Source of the DNA: Emticicia sp043780375
Lineage (GTDB): Bacteria; Bacteroidota; Bacteroidia; Cytophagales; Spirosomataceae
NCBI RefSeq assembly: GCF_043780375.1
Contig: NZ_JAYWCU010000255.1
Coordinates: 1-14,806 of the forward strand
Length of the DNA: 14,806 bases
Reading direction: 5' to 3'
Shown here in pieces: positions 1-7,559 of the stretch. Both the position numbers and the translations under genes were made by a program. The notes under the pieces are model-generated. The model had not been told where the DNA came from, searched no databases, and saw only the letters and a program-made list of their open reading frames with translations. How positions within the stretch are numbered: position 1 is the first letter of the stretch; every line of letters starts with the position of its first letter.

Positions 1-624
1 CCTTACGATATCAAGAAAGCAAGACAAGAAGAAGATGCACCAAAAGAAAAAACGAAGAAAGAAGTCATTAAAGATGCGTTGTTTGAAAAATTAAGAATTT
101 TACGCAAAAAAATAGCAGATGAACAAAGTATACCTCCATTTGTTGTGTTTTCAGATGCAACGCTTTCGGATATGGCACAAAAACGTCCAATCAATCGTTT
201 CCAAATGATGGCTGTTTCGGGGGTTGGTGAACAAAAATTTAGACAATATGGAGAAGAATTTATTAGCGAAATTTTAGATTTCACAGGCAAAAACCCTGAC
301 ATTGGAAAGCTAAAAGCTGAAAAAGGTATGACTTTTCTCGAAACTTTCGATTTGTATAAACAAGGACTTTCAATTGATGAAATGGCAGCCAAACGAGTGC
401 TAAATCCTGTTACAATAATCAGTCATTTGGTAAAACTTCACCATGATGGTGAAAATATTGATCTTAAACAATATATTATGACTTATGAATATAACCAAAT
501 TATTGCCGCTGCTATGAAAATAAACATTCAAAAAGGCGATGCACTAAAACCCCTTTTTGAATCTCTCGAAGGTGTTTATGATTACGGAAAACTAAGACTT
601 GCTTTAGCAATTTGGGACAAGTAG
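1..624 (+). CDS. recQ: ATP-dependent DNA helicase RecQ, C-terminal part (5' end cut by window)
   Basis: The frame is open from base 1 and ends at TAG 622-624, giving about 207 residues of the C-terminus of a larger protein. The ATG at 79 is internal: coding sequence continues upstream (PYDIKKARQEE...). Residues about 27-100 look like an HRDC domain (LFEKLRILRKKIADEQ, then PPFVVFSDATLSDMAQKRP and a VSGVGEQKFRQYG helix-hairpin-like turn). This is the nucleic-acid-binding domain at the end of RecQ. About 110-205 (KGMTFLETFDLYKQGLSIDEMA...) match the helix-turn-helix domain that follows HRDC in many RecQ proteins. RecQ unwinds DNA 3'-5' in recombination repair. The helicase core and zinc-binding RQC region lie outside the window, so HRDC in another protein (e.g. 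RNase D) is possible, but the trailing HTH domain favours RecQ. Confidence 0.88.
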   Translation, partial: PYDIKKARQEEDAPKEKTKKEVIKDALFEKLRILRKKIADEQSIPPFVVFSDATLSDMAQKRPINRFQMMAVSGVGEQKFRQYGEEFISEILDFTGKNPDIGKLKAEKGMTFLETFDLYKQGLSIDEMAAKRVLNPVTIISHLVKLHHDGENIDLKQYIMTYEYNQIIAAAMKINIQKGDALKPLFESLEGVYDYGKLRLALAIWDK

Positions 625-647
625 CACAATTTTGATAATTGTACTAC
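621..647. terminator. Hairpin shared by two convergent genes
   Basis: An 11-bp inverted repeat (GTAGCACAATT 621-631, AATTGTACTAC 637-647, one mismatch) with a 5-base loop spans the 19-bp gap between the recQ stop (TAG 622-624) and the ABC transporter stop (CTA 644-646 on the plus strand). It could act in both directions. There is no clear T tract on either side, so intrinsic termination is uncertain. Confidence 0.45.
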
Positions 648-2476
648 TTGTAGCCTTGTGCTTGTAAATAAAACAATTCGGCATATCGACCTTTTTGCTC
701 TAAAAGTTCTTCATGCGTGCCTATTTCAAGTAATTGTCCTTTGTCTAAAACCAAAATTCGGTCAGCCATTCGTACAGTTGAAAATCTGTGTGAAATAAGT
801 ATAGCCGTTTTTCCTTTGGTAAGTTCGGCAAAACGACGAAATACTTCATATTCTGCACGGGCATCAAGGGCGGCGGTTGGTTCATCCAAAATTAATACAT
901 CTGCTTCACGCAAATAGGCTCTTGCCAAAGCAACTTTTTGCCATTCCCCACCCGACAATTCAATGCCTTTGGCAAATCTTCGACCCAAAGGCTGTTCATA
1001 TTTCAAAGGTAATTTTTCAATTACTGTATCTGCCAAACTTTGTTGGGCAGCTCGTTGAAGTTCGCTTGGTTCTTCACGAGAATCAATGTCTCCTACCGCA
1101 ATATTATCGCCTGCCGTAAATTGGAATTTCTGAAAATCCTGAAAAATTACACCAATATGTTCTCGGAGTTCGGTTAAATTATATGCTTTTAAATCATGTC
1201 CATCTAATAAAATTCGTCCTTCATCTGGGTCATATAATCTGGCGAGCAATTTGACAAGGGTTGTTTTTCCCGAACCATTTTCACCAACTAAAGCTAATTT
1301 TTCTCCTACTTTTAGCGTAAAATTCAAGTTTCTATTTGACCATTTATCTGAGTTTGGATATTTAAAACCCACATTTTCAAAGCGAAAACCCTCATGAATT
1401 GGGTTAGGAAAAGTTTTTGAATGTTTTGGTGAAACAATTTGTGGCTCGATTTGATAAAACTCAAACAAGTCATTTAAATACAAAGCTCCTTGAGAAATAC
1501 TTGTGAATCGTCCTAAAATACTTTCGAGCAAGGCTTTTAATTGTCGAAATGAGCCAGCCAAAAAAATCAGACTTCCGATAGATACGATACCTTTGACTGT
1601 TTCGATAATTATAATGGAATAGGCACTAAAATATCCAAATGTACCAATAGCAACTAAAAGGCTTCCCCAGGATGCTTTTTCGATTGAAAGTTTTTTATTC
1701 TCTTTAAAATAACGGTTTGAAAGATTACTAAATCGCTCAATTATAAAATCGGATAGTCCAAAAAGCTTAACTTCTTTGGCGGTTTCATCACTCGCCCCAA
1801 TGAAGCGATAATAGTCCAATTCGCGACGTTGCGGAGTCCAGCCACGTTGTAAAGAATAACTTTTTGCATTGAAATATAATTCACCAATAAAAGAAGGAAC
1901 GACCGAAATCAAAAGCAAAACTATTAGCAATGGATTGAAAGTTACGAGTCCGATAAGCAATAACCCCATCGTAATGGCGTCTTGTCCTTGAGCCAAAATC
2001 TGAGAAAGTAAAGCAGTTCGACCATTGGTTTGTTGTCTAGCACGCTCAAGTTTATCATAAAAAGTAGCATCCTCAAATTGTGCCAAATCTAACGAAACGG
2101 CATGTTTCATTAGCTTAATTGAAGTTCGATTTGCAAACAAATCGCCCAAAAGGCTATCGGTCAAAGCAATTCCACGAGCCAATAAATCGCTAATAATCAT
2201 TAAACCAAACTCAGCCCCAATCATTAAATAAAGATAATTCAAATCAAGCGATTTGGCAGCACTCAGCATTATCACTTCATCGATAATGAGTTTTCCGATA
2301 TATAAAATTGAAATCGGTATTGCCGAACGTAGCAGTCGAAGTAAAATATTGCCAATTGTCAAAGAAGGGGAAGTTTGATAGACTTCCTTCAAGAAAGCAG
2401 GCAAATTGCCCAATGCTTGTACACGCTCACGGATATTTGGTTTCTTTTCATCAACATTTATAGGTACTCTTGCCAT
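644..2476 (-). CDS. ABC transporter, fused permease and ATPase (half-exporter)
   Basis: A 610-aa type IV (exporter-fold) ABC protein. An N-terminal membrane domain with several hydrophobic helices (about residues 40-330) is followed by a nucleotide-binding domain (about 365-605). Visible motifs are Walker A GENGSGKTT (about 397-405), Q-loop VIFQDFQKF, signature LSGGEWQK (about 505-512), Walker B VLILDEP (about 526-532), D-loop ALD and the H-loop ISHRF (about 561). All catalytic residues appear intact, so it should be an active ATPase that works as a dimer. Family members export lipids, peptides or drugs, and the substrate cannot be read from this sequence. The gene stands alone, convergent with recQ and divergent from the AEC carrier gene with 215 bp between starts. 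The ATG at 2474-2476 precedes a soluble N-terminal stretch typical of the family. Confidence 0.9.
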   Translation of the reverse strand: MARVPINVDEKKPNIRERVQALGNLPAFLKEVYQTSPSLTIGNILLRLLRSAIPISILYIGKLIIDEVIMLSAAKSLDLNYLYLMIGAEFGLMIISDLLARGIALTDSLLGDLFANRTSIKLMKHAVSLDLAQFEDATFYDKLERARQQTNGRTALLSQILAQGQDAITMGLLLIGLVTFNPLLIVLLLISVVPSFIGELYFNAKSYSLQRGWTPQRRELDYYRFIGASDETAKEVKLFGLSDFIIERFSNLSNRYFKENKKLSIEKASWGSLLVAIGTFGYFSAYSIIIIETVKGIVSIGSLIFLAGSFRQLKALLESILGRFTSISQGALYLNDLFEFYQIEPQIVSPKHSKTFPNPIHEGFRFENVGFKYPNSDKWSNRNLNFTLKVGEKLALVGENGSGKTTLVKLLARLYDPDEGRILLDGHDLKAYNLTELREHIGVIFQDFQKFQFTAGDNIAVGDIDSREEPSELQRAAQQSLADTVIEKLPLKYEQPLGRRFAKGIELSGGEWQKVALARAYLREADVLILDEPTAALDARAEYEVFRRFAELTKGKTAILISHRFSTVRMADRILVLDKGQLLEIGTHEELLEQKGRYAELFYLQAQGYK

Positions 2477-2532
2477 AGATTTTTCGAATGGTATTTATCT
2501 TTTTAACAGCGAAAATGATGATTTGAGTTCAG

Positions 2533-2580
2533 TTACTTGCGATTAGAAGTAATATCATCGCCTTAGGCGTTTCTTTTTAT
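2533..2580 (+). other. Two tandem small hairpins followed by a T-rich run in the divergent intergenic region
   Basis: TTACTT (2533-2538) pairs with AAGTAA (2547-2552) over an 8-base loop. Immediately after, CGCC (2559-2562) pairs with GGCG (2566-2569) over TTA, followed by TTTCTTTTTAT. This resembles a weak intrinsic terminator pointing right, but no upstream plus-strand gene needs one. It may be leader structure, the end of a small transcript, or chance. The rest of the 215-bp gap (2477-2691) shows only a weak promoter candidate. Confidence 0.25.
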
Positions 2581-2586
2581 TACAAT

Positions 2587-2618
2587 TTTGATAGTATTTA
2601 TATTTAGCCCTATCTTGC
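2587..2618 (+). promoter_or_regulatory. Weak candidate promoter for the AEC carrier gene
   Basis: TTTG (2587-2590), 20 bases, then TATCTTGC (2611-2618) gives 6 of 8 matches to the Bacteroidota TAnnTTTG element at acceptable spacing. It lies about 75 bases before the ATG at 2692. In such AT-rich DNA a partial match of this kind is weak evidence. Confidence 0.25.
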
Positions 2619-2691
2619 TTAATCTTTAATTTCGAGTATGGTTAAAAGACATTAATTCTATTCTAAATTCCGGTCAGAAAGTTTATCACCA

Positions 2692-3600
2692 ATGTCTAAC
2701 TTACTATTACTTTTTACTTGCCTCTTTTTAGGAATTGTTCTCCAACGAATCAATGGATTCCCCAAAGAGGCTCATTTGGTGCTAAATTCCTTTATCATTT
2801 ATGTCTGTTTGCCTGCTTTAACTTTACTTTACACCAGCGAAATTACCTTTCAATACAATCAGGCTCTGCCAGTTTTGATGCCTTATATTTTGTTTGTATG
2901 TTCGTTTTTGTTCTTTAAGTTACTTGCACCTGTTTTTAAATTTGACAAAAGTACAACTGGAGCTTTAACCATAACGGCGGGAATTAGCAGCATTTCGTTT
3001 GTTGGCTTTCCGATTTTTGAACTATTGTACGGAAAAGAAGGCTTGAAAATGGGAATCTTGATGAGTCAAGCAGGTTCGTTTGTAGTTTGCGGAACTTTGG
3101 GTATAATGACCGCCACCTATTATTCATCTTCTGAGCCTTCAGTAAAAAAAATATTAAAAAACATGTTCACTTTTCCTCCATTTTTGGCGTTTTGTGTAGC
3201 AGTTTTATTTAATTTTTTTGACCTGCATTTTTCTGTTTTTGCGAGTGATATTTTACAAAAAATCGGTAGTCCATTTAGTGTTTTAGCATTGGTCTCGGTT
3301 GGTTTACAAATAAATTTCAAACGAGAAAGTTTCACTCAAAAACCGTTACTTATCGGTTTATTTTTTAAACTATTCGTAGCTCCGTTGATAATCTTTCTGA
3401 TTTACCTTATCTTGCTTGACGAAAAAACGTGGTTAGGACAAATGTGCATTGTTGGAGCAGGGCTTGGTTCTATGAATACCGCAACAATTATTGCCATTAA
3501 TCATCGTTTAAATCCATCTTTGGCAAGTCTAATGGTCGGTATCGGCATACCTTTATCGCTCATTACAACTATGATTTGGTATTATTTTTTAAATTATTAA
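2692..3600 (+). CDS. AEC-family (auxin efflux carrier-like) transporter
   Basis: A 302-aa, strongly hydrophobic protein of the usual AEC family length (about 300-320). It begins directly with a membrane segment (LLLLFTCLFLGIVLQRI) and has about 8-10 hydrophobic stretches arranged as two halves separated by a polar link (SSSEPSVKKILKN, about residues 145-157). Family-like features are LNSFIIYVCLPALTLLY near the N-terminus, the ISSISFVGFPIFELLYG segment, and GIGIPLSLITTMIWYYF at the end. Bacterial AEC proteins move organic anions such as malate or malonate in the few studied cases. The next two genes (DctA-type symporter, malic enzyme) fit a carboxylate substrate, but this is contextual. The ATG at 2692 has no Shine-Dalgarno sequence, as is normal in this phylum. 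A 98-bp gap follows in which I see no clear terminator. Confidence 0.82.
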   Translation: MSNLLLLFTCLFLGIVLQRINGFPKEAHLVLNSFIIYVCLPALTLLYTSEITFQYNQALPVLMPYILFVCSFLFFKLLAPVFKFDKSTTGALTITAGISSISFVGFPIFELLYGKEGLKMGILMSQAGSFVVCGTLGIMTATYYSSSEPSVKKILKNMFTFPPFLAFCVAVLFNFFDLHFSVFASDILQKIGSPFSVLALVSVGLQINFKRESFTQKPLLIGLFFKLFVAPLIIFLIYLILLDEKTWLGQMCIVGAGLGSMNTATIIAINHRLNPSLASLMVGIGIPLSLITTMIWYYFLNY

Positions 3601-3698
3601 GTTGCTATATCAGAGATTGTTGATACAAGAAAACTGTCATTACCCAAAAATATTCATCATATATCCTACCCCATATCTACTATCTCGTATTTTTACTT

Positions 3699-5012
3699 AT
3701 GAAAAAACTTTTTACTAATCTTACATTTTGGGTACTTACCGCCATTATTTGCGGTATTTTATTGGGTCATTATTATCCCGAATTTGCCTTACAAACACTT
3801 TTTGAAAAAGGCTTCAAACAAAACCTACTTATTTCTGATTTTGAAGTAAAAAATACTTTTAGTGAATTTCTAAGCAGTATTTTCATAAGTACCGTCAAGC
3901 TCTTCATCAATCCAATTATATTCTTAACCATCACATTGGGAATTATTTCAATGGGTGATTTGAAAAAAGTAGGTAAAGTTGGTGCAAAAGCCTTGATTTA
4001 TTTTGAAGTCGTTACAACTATTGCCTTGCTCATTGGCGTAATCGTAGCCAATATCATTCGACCAGGCGATGGCGTTGTAACTGACAGCATTAAAGGCGGT
4101 GATATTTCAAAATACACAAAAAATGCGATGGAATTTAGTTGGATGAAATTCTTTTGGGACAATGCAACGCTCCAAGTTTTAGTGCTCGCCATTGTTTTGG
4201 GCGTTGTATTGAGCAATTATTCTGGCAGACAAAAAATAGTAGATTTTCTTGCACCAATTTCTAAAAAAGTATTTTGGGCTTTGCATAAAGTCATGCTTTT
4301 TGCACCAATCGGAGCTTTTGGCGGAATGGCTTTCACAATTGCAAAATATGGCATTAAAACCCTCCTACCTCTTGCCAAATTGATGGGAACAGTATATGTT
4401 ACAATGGCGATTTTTGTATTTGTGGTACTCCATTTTATTCTAAAATATTATAAAATCAGCCTTTGGAGTTTCTTGAAGTTTATTCGTGAAGAATTGCTCA
4501 TCGTACTCGGAACTTCCTCATCAGAAGCAGCCTTGCCCTCATTAATGGAAAAATTGGAGAAAATGGGATGTTCAAAATCAGTAGTTGGGTTGGTTGTTCC
4601 TGCAGGCTACTCTTTCAACCTCGACGGCACTACAATTTATCTGTCAATGGCGGTTATTTTCTTGGCTCAAGTTTTCAATGTGCATCTTGATTTGCAACAA
4701 ATGCTCACAATTATTGGCATTTTAATGGTAACTTCCAAAGGTGCGGCAGGCGTTACGGGTAGTGGATTTATCGTTTTGGCGAGTACACTTACAGCTCTAA
4801 AAGTCATCCCTGTTGAAGGTTTAACACTACTTTTGGGTGTCGATAGATTTATGTCCGAAGCAAGAGCAATTACTAATTTTATTGGAAATGGCGTAGCAAC
4901 TATTTGGATTTCAAATAACGAAAATGAATTTGACCGTGCCAAAATGCAAGCCGCATTCGCTCATGTGGCTGATTATGAAGACATAATTAAGGATAATATA
5001 AAAAACAAATAA
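3699..5012 (+). CDS. dctA: Dicarboxylate/amino acid:cation symporter, DctA-like
   Basis: A 437-aa inner-membrane symporter of the DAACS/SDF family (usual length 420-450). The re-entrant HP1 serine motif is TSSSEAALPSLMEK (from residue 272). The cation/substrate motif in TM7 is NLDGTTIY (307-314). The HP2 loop is TSKGAAGVTGSGF. The C-terminal helix reads DRFMSEARAITNFIGNGVATI, with the Arg of the substrate site. The MSEARAxTNxxGNGVATI stretch resembles DctA (C4-dicarboxylates: malate, fumarate, succinate) more than glutamate carriers, but substrate cannot be fixed by eye. An insert after TM1 (about residues 28-58, polar) is longer than in E. coli DctA. It lies 102 bp upstream of malic enzyme on the same strand, which fits malate uptake and use. 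The ATG at 3699 comes right before a signal-anchor-like first helix. Confidence 0.85.
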   Translation: MKKLFTNLTFWVLTAIICGILLGHYYPEFALQTLFEKGFKQNLLISDFEVKNTFSEFLSSIFISTVKLFINPIIFLTITLGIISMGDLKKVGKVGAKALIYFEVVTTIALLIGVIVANIIRPGDGVVTDSIKGGDISKYTKNAMEFSWMKFFWDNATLQVLVLAIVLGVVLSNYSGRQKIVDFLAPISKKVFWALHKVMLFAPIGAFGGMAFTIAKYGIKTLLPLAKLMGTVYVTMAIFVFVVLHFILKYYKISLWSFLKFIREELLIVLGTSSSEAALPSLMEKLEKMGCSKSVVGLVVPAGYSFNLDGTTIYLSMAVIFLAQVFNVHLDLQQMLTIIGILMVTSKGAAGVTGSGFIVLASTLTALKVIPVEGLTLLLGVDRFMSEARAITNFIGNGVATIWISNNENEFDRAKMQAAFAHVADYEDIIKDNIKNK

Positions 5013-5029
5013 TTGATTCAAAATCAATT
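5011..5029 (+). terminator. Small hairpin at the end of the dctA-like gene
   Basis: AATTGATT (5011-5018) pairs with AATCAATT (5022-5029) over a 3-base loop and overlaps the stop codon of the symporter gene (TAA 5010-5012). It is AT-only apart from two pairs and followed by CCATTTTC rather than a strong T tract. It is at best a weak terminator or a 3'-end stabiliser, and read-through into maeB is likely. Confidence 0.25.
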
Positions 5030-5078
5030 CCATTTTCAAAAAAAGTAAAAATTTTATTACTCTAAAAACTTTCAGTCT

Positions 5079-5086
5079 TACCTTCG
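5079..5086 (+). promoter_or_regulatory. Candidate -7 element before maeB
   Basis: TACCTTCG (5079-5086) matches the Bacteroidota TAnnTTTG element at 7 of 8 positions, 28 bases before the maeB ATG at 5115. No convincing TTG/TTTG -33 partner is visible about 20 bases upstream (the region reads TTTTATTAC), so only half the promoter is supported. Confidence 0.35.
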
Positions 5087-5114
5087 TAGCATTAAACTAA
5101 ACTCTATTCGAAAA

Positions 5115-7388
5115 ATGAGTAAACAAAATCTAAAAGAAGAAGCCCTTCACTATCATGCGAAAGGTCGTCCAGGTAAAATTGAGGTTGTTCCAACTAAAGA
5201 ATATGCTACACAAAAAGATTTATCTTTAGCTTATTCTCCTGGAGTAGCCGACCCATGTATGGCAATTTTTGAAAACCCAGAAGATGTCTATAAATATACT
5301 GCCAAAGGCAATCTCGTTGCGGTAATTTCCAATGGAACTGCCGTATTGGGCTTGGGCGATATTGGCCCTGCAGCAGGAAAACCTGTGATGGAAGGCAAAG
5401 GTCTTTTATTCAAAATTTATGCAGATATTGATGTCTTTGATATTGAACTCAATACCAAAGATGTAGAAGAGTTTATTCGTACAGTTAAGATTCTTGAGCC
5501 AACTTTTGGAGGCATTAATTTGGAAGATATTTCGGCACCCGAATGTTTTGAGATTGAAGAAAGACTAAAGGCCGAGATGAATATTCCGGTCATGCACGAC
5601 GACCAGCACGGAACGGCAATCATTTCGTCGGCAGCTCTGCTAAACGCCCTTGAGTTAGTAGAAAAAGATATTTCACAAGTAAAAATAATTATCAATGGTG
5701 CTGGTGCTTCGGCAATTTCTTGTACCCGACTTTACAATTCGTTGGGTGCTGATAAAAAGAATATTTTCATGTTCGACAGCAAAGGTTTGATTCACCCAAA
5801 TCGCACCAATCTTGATGGAAAGAAAATAGAATTTGCGAACGATACTATGCCCGCCGAAACTACATTGGCAGATGCTTTGGTTGGAGCTGATGTGTTCGTT
5901 GGGCTTTCAAAAGGTAATGTTTTGAAGCAAGATATGGTAAAATCAATGGCAAAAGATTGTATCGTTTTTGCGATGGCAAATCCGACTCCAGAGATTTCCT
6001 ATGAAGAAGCCATCGAAGCCCGAAAAGATATTATAATGGCAACGGGACGTTCGGATTATCCAAATCAAGTTAATAATGTACTTGGTTTTCCTTATATTTT
6101 CAGAGGTGCTTTAGATGTTCGTTCAAAAGTTATCAACGAAGAAATGAAGCTGGCTGCCGTGCATGCATTAGCCGATTTAGCCAAAAAACCAGTTCCCGAT
6201 AGCGTGAATTTAGCTTATGGCGAAACAAATCTTACTTTTGGAAGAACTTATATCATCCCAAAACCAGTTGACCCTCGTTTATTGACTACCGTTGCACCAG
6301 CAGTTGCAAAAGCCGCAATGGATAGTGGCGTAGCAAAGTTTCCGATTCAAGATTGGGAGGCTTATGACACGCAATTATCGAAGCGGTTGGGCTTAGATAA
6401 TTCACTCAAAAAAGTAATTACCAACAAAGCTAAGTTAAACCCAAAACGTGTAGTTTTTGCCGATGCCGAAAATCTGACTGTTTTGAAAGCAGCTCAAGAA
6501 GTGCAAGATGAAAAAATTGCAACACCAATTTTACTCGGAAACGTTTCGAAAATCAATAAATTATTAGAAGAAAATTTCATTGATTTACCTAATGCCGAAA
6601 TCATAGATTCTCGCTCACCTGAGCAAGAAGAGCGTTTAGCAAAATTTGGAGCAATTTTCTACGAAAAACGTAAACGTAAAGGATACAATCATTTTGAAGC
6701 AACTCAATTGATGCGAAATCGCAATTATTTTGGGGCAATGATGGTTGAAACTGGCGAAGCCGATGCGATGATTGGCGGCATGACAAGAAATTATCCAGAA
6801 ACAATTCGTCCTGCATTACAAATCATTGGTCGTCAGGAAGGTGTGAAAAAGGTTTCAGGAATGTATATCTTGATGAGCCGTTTTGGTCCACTTTTCTTAG
6901 CAGATACAACTGTTAATTTTAACCCAACGGTTGAAGAAATTGTAGAAATTACGGAATTAGCCGCCAAAGAAGTCGAAAAATTTAATATCAAACCAAGAAT
7001 AGCTTTATTAACTTATTCAAACTTTGGTAGTGCCGACGGCGAAGATGCCATTAAAATGCAAAAAGCCGTAGCAATTTTGAAGGACAAACACCCCAATATG
7101 GTTATTGACGGTGAAATGCAAGCTCACTTACCTTTCGATATTGAATTATTAAAAGAAAACCATCCATTCAGTGATTTGGTTAATGGTAGAGCCAATACCT
7201 TGATTTTCCCGAATCTCTCAGCGTCAAATATTGCCTATAATATTGTTAAAGAAATTGCTAATATTGATAAAATAGGCCCTATTTTATTAGGTGTAAAAAA
7301 ACCAGTTCACGTTTTACAACTTGGAAGTACCGTTCGTGAAATCGTAGATATGGTTGCCATTGCAGTTGTAGAAGCACAATTCAAGTAA
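5115..7388 (+). CDS. maeB: NADP-dependent malic enzyme with C-terminal phosphotransacetylase-like domain
   Basis: A 757-aa protein of the MaeB architecture and usual length (about 750-760). The malic enzyme N-terminal domain carries LAYSPGVADPC (from residue 38; Tyr40 is the expected catalytic Tyr), and the metal/substrate segment DDQHGTA starts at 162. The nucleotide-binding domain begins at INGAGASAISC (193-203). From about residue 430 to the end (VVFADAENLTVLKAA..., MIGGMTRNYPETIRP..., HVLQLGSTVREIVDM) the chain matches the PTA/PTB fold. It oxidatively decarboxylates malate to pyruvate with reduction of NADP. In studied MaeB proteins the PTA-like part is not catalytic but binds acetyl-CoA for allosteric control (family knowledge). 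Together with the upstream DctA-like symporter it suggests malate use or NADPH supply. A strong terminator follows. Confidence 0.95.
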   Translation: MSKQNLKEEALHYHAKGRPGKIEVVPTKEYATQKDLSLAYSPGVADPCMAIFENPEDVYKYTAKGNLVAVISNGTAVLGLGDIGPAAGKPVMEGKGLLFKIYADIDVFDIELNTKDVEEFIRTVKILEPTFGGINLEDISAPECFEIEERLKAEMNIPVMHDDQHGTAIISSAALLNALELVEKDISQVKIIINGAGASAISCTRLYNSLGADKKNIFMFDSKGLIHPNRTNLDGKKIEFANDTMPAETTLADALVGADVFVGLSKGNVLKQDMVKSMAKDCIVFAMANPTPEISYEEAIEARKDIIMATGRSDYPNQVNNVLGFPYIFRGALDVRSKVINEEMKLAAVHALADLAKKPVPDSVNLAYGETNLTFGRTYIIPKPVDPRLLTTVAPAVAKAAMDSGVAKFPIQDWEAYDTQLSKRLGLDNSLKKVITNKAKLNPKRVVFADAENLTVLKAAQEVQDEKIATPILLGNVSKINKLLEENFIDLPNAEIIDSRSPEQEERLAKFGAIFYEKRKRKGYNHFEATQLMRNRNYFGAMMVETGEADAMIGGMTRNYPETIRPALQIIGRQEGVKKVSGMYILMSRFGPLFLADTTVNFNPTVEEIVEITELAAKEVEKFNIKPRIALLTYSNFGSADGEDAIKMQKAVAILKDKHPNMVIDGEMQAHLPFDIELLKENHPFSDLVNGRANTLIFPNLSASNIAYNIVKEIANIDKIGPILLGVKKPVHVLQLGSTVREIVDMVAIAVVEAQFK

Positions 7389-7410
7389 TATTTAAAACAC
7401 AAACACTATC

Positions 7411-7449
7411 AAGACTTACAGGATTAAAAGAATCCTGTAAGTCTTTTTT
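7411..7449 (+). terminator. Strong intrinsic terminator after maeB
   Basis: This is a perfect 15-bp inverted repeat: AAGACTTACAGGATT (7411-7425), loop AAAAG, AATCCTGTAAGTCTT (7431-7445). The run of T continues to 7449. It lies 22 bases after the maeB stop and separates the carbon block from the sulfur block. The arms also give an A-run on the other side, so it may work in both directions. Confidence 0.85.
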
Positions 7450-7507
7450 ATGGGAAAAATCGTCCAGTTAACACCACTTTATATTTCAATCATTTACTGA
7501 TAAACAT

Positions 7508-7539
7508 TTGCATTATATGAAAATATTAACATATATTTG
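7508..7539 (+). promoter_or_regulatory. Promoter of the arsR-like gene
   Basis: TTTG/TTG ending at 7510 is followed after 21 bases by TATATTTG (7532-7539), a perfect match to the Bacteroidota TAnnTTTG -7 element at the known 19-21 base spacing. The expected start of transcription is about 7545, leaving a leader of roughly 15 bases before the ATG at 7560. This is the best promoter match in the window. Confidence 0.65.
7514..7535. promoter_or_regulatory. Candidate operator O1 for the ArsR-type regulator
   Basis: A 22-bp palindrome of form TATATG-N2-AATATT-N2-CATATA, symmetric at 18 of 22 positions, fills the spacer between the -33 and -7 elements and overlaps the first bases of the -7 box. Bound protein there would block RNA polymerase, the usual autoregulation mode of ArsR/SmtB repressors. 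A related site lies at 7901-7922. AT-rich background makes such palindromes easier to find by chance, but position and repetition support it. Confidence 0.55.
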
Positions 7540-7559
7540 TATTGTAAATTAATAATAAT

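Noticed and set aside
3..392. 129-codon minus-strand open frame opposite recQ
   Set aside because: It lies fully antisense to a well-supported HRDC/HTH coding frame, has no recognisable domain and a serine-rich composition typical of a shadow frame.
717..1119. Plus-strand open frames (66 and 80 codons) opposite the ABC transporter
   Set aside because: They overlap the intact ATPase domain on the other strand and read as its reverse complement, with no protein-like features.
3608..3625. TATCA/TGATA inverted repeat after the AEC gene
   Set aside because: The stem is 5 bp, AT-rich and without a T tract. Such pairs are expected by chance in this composition.
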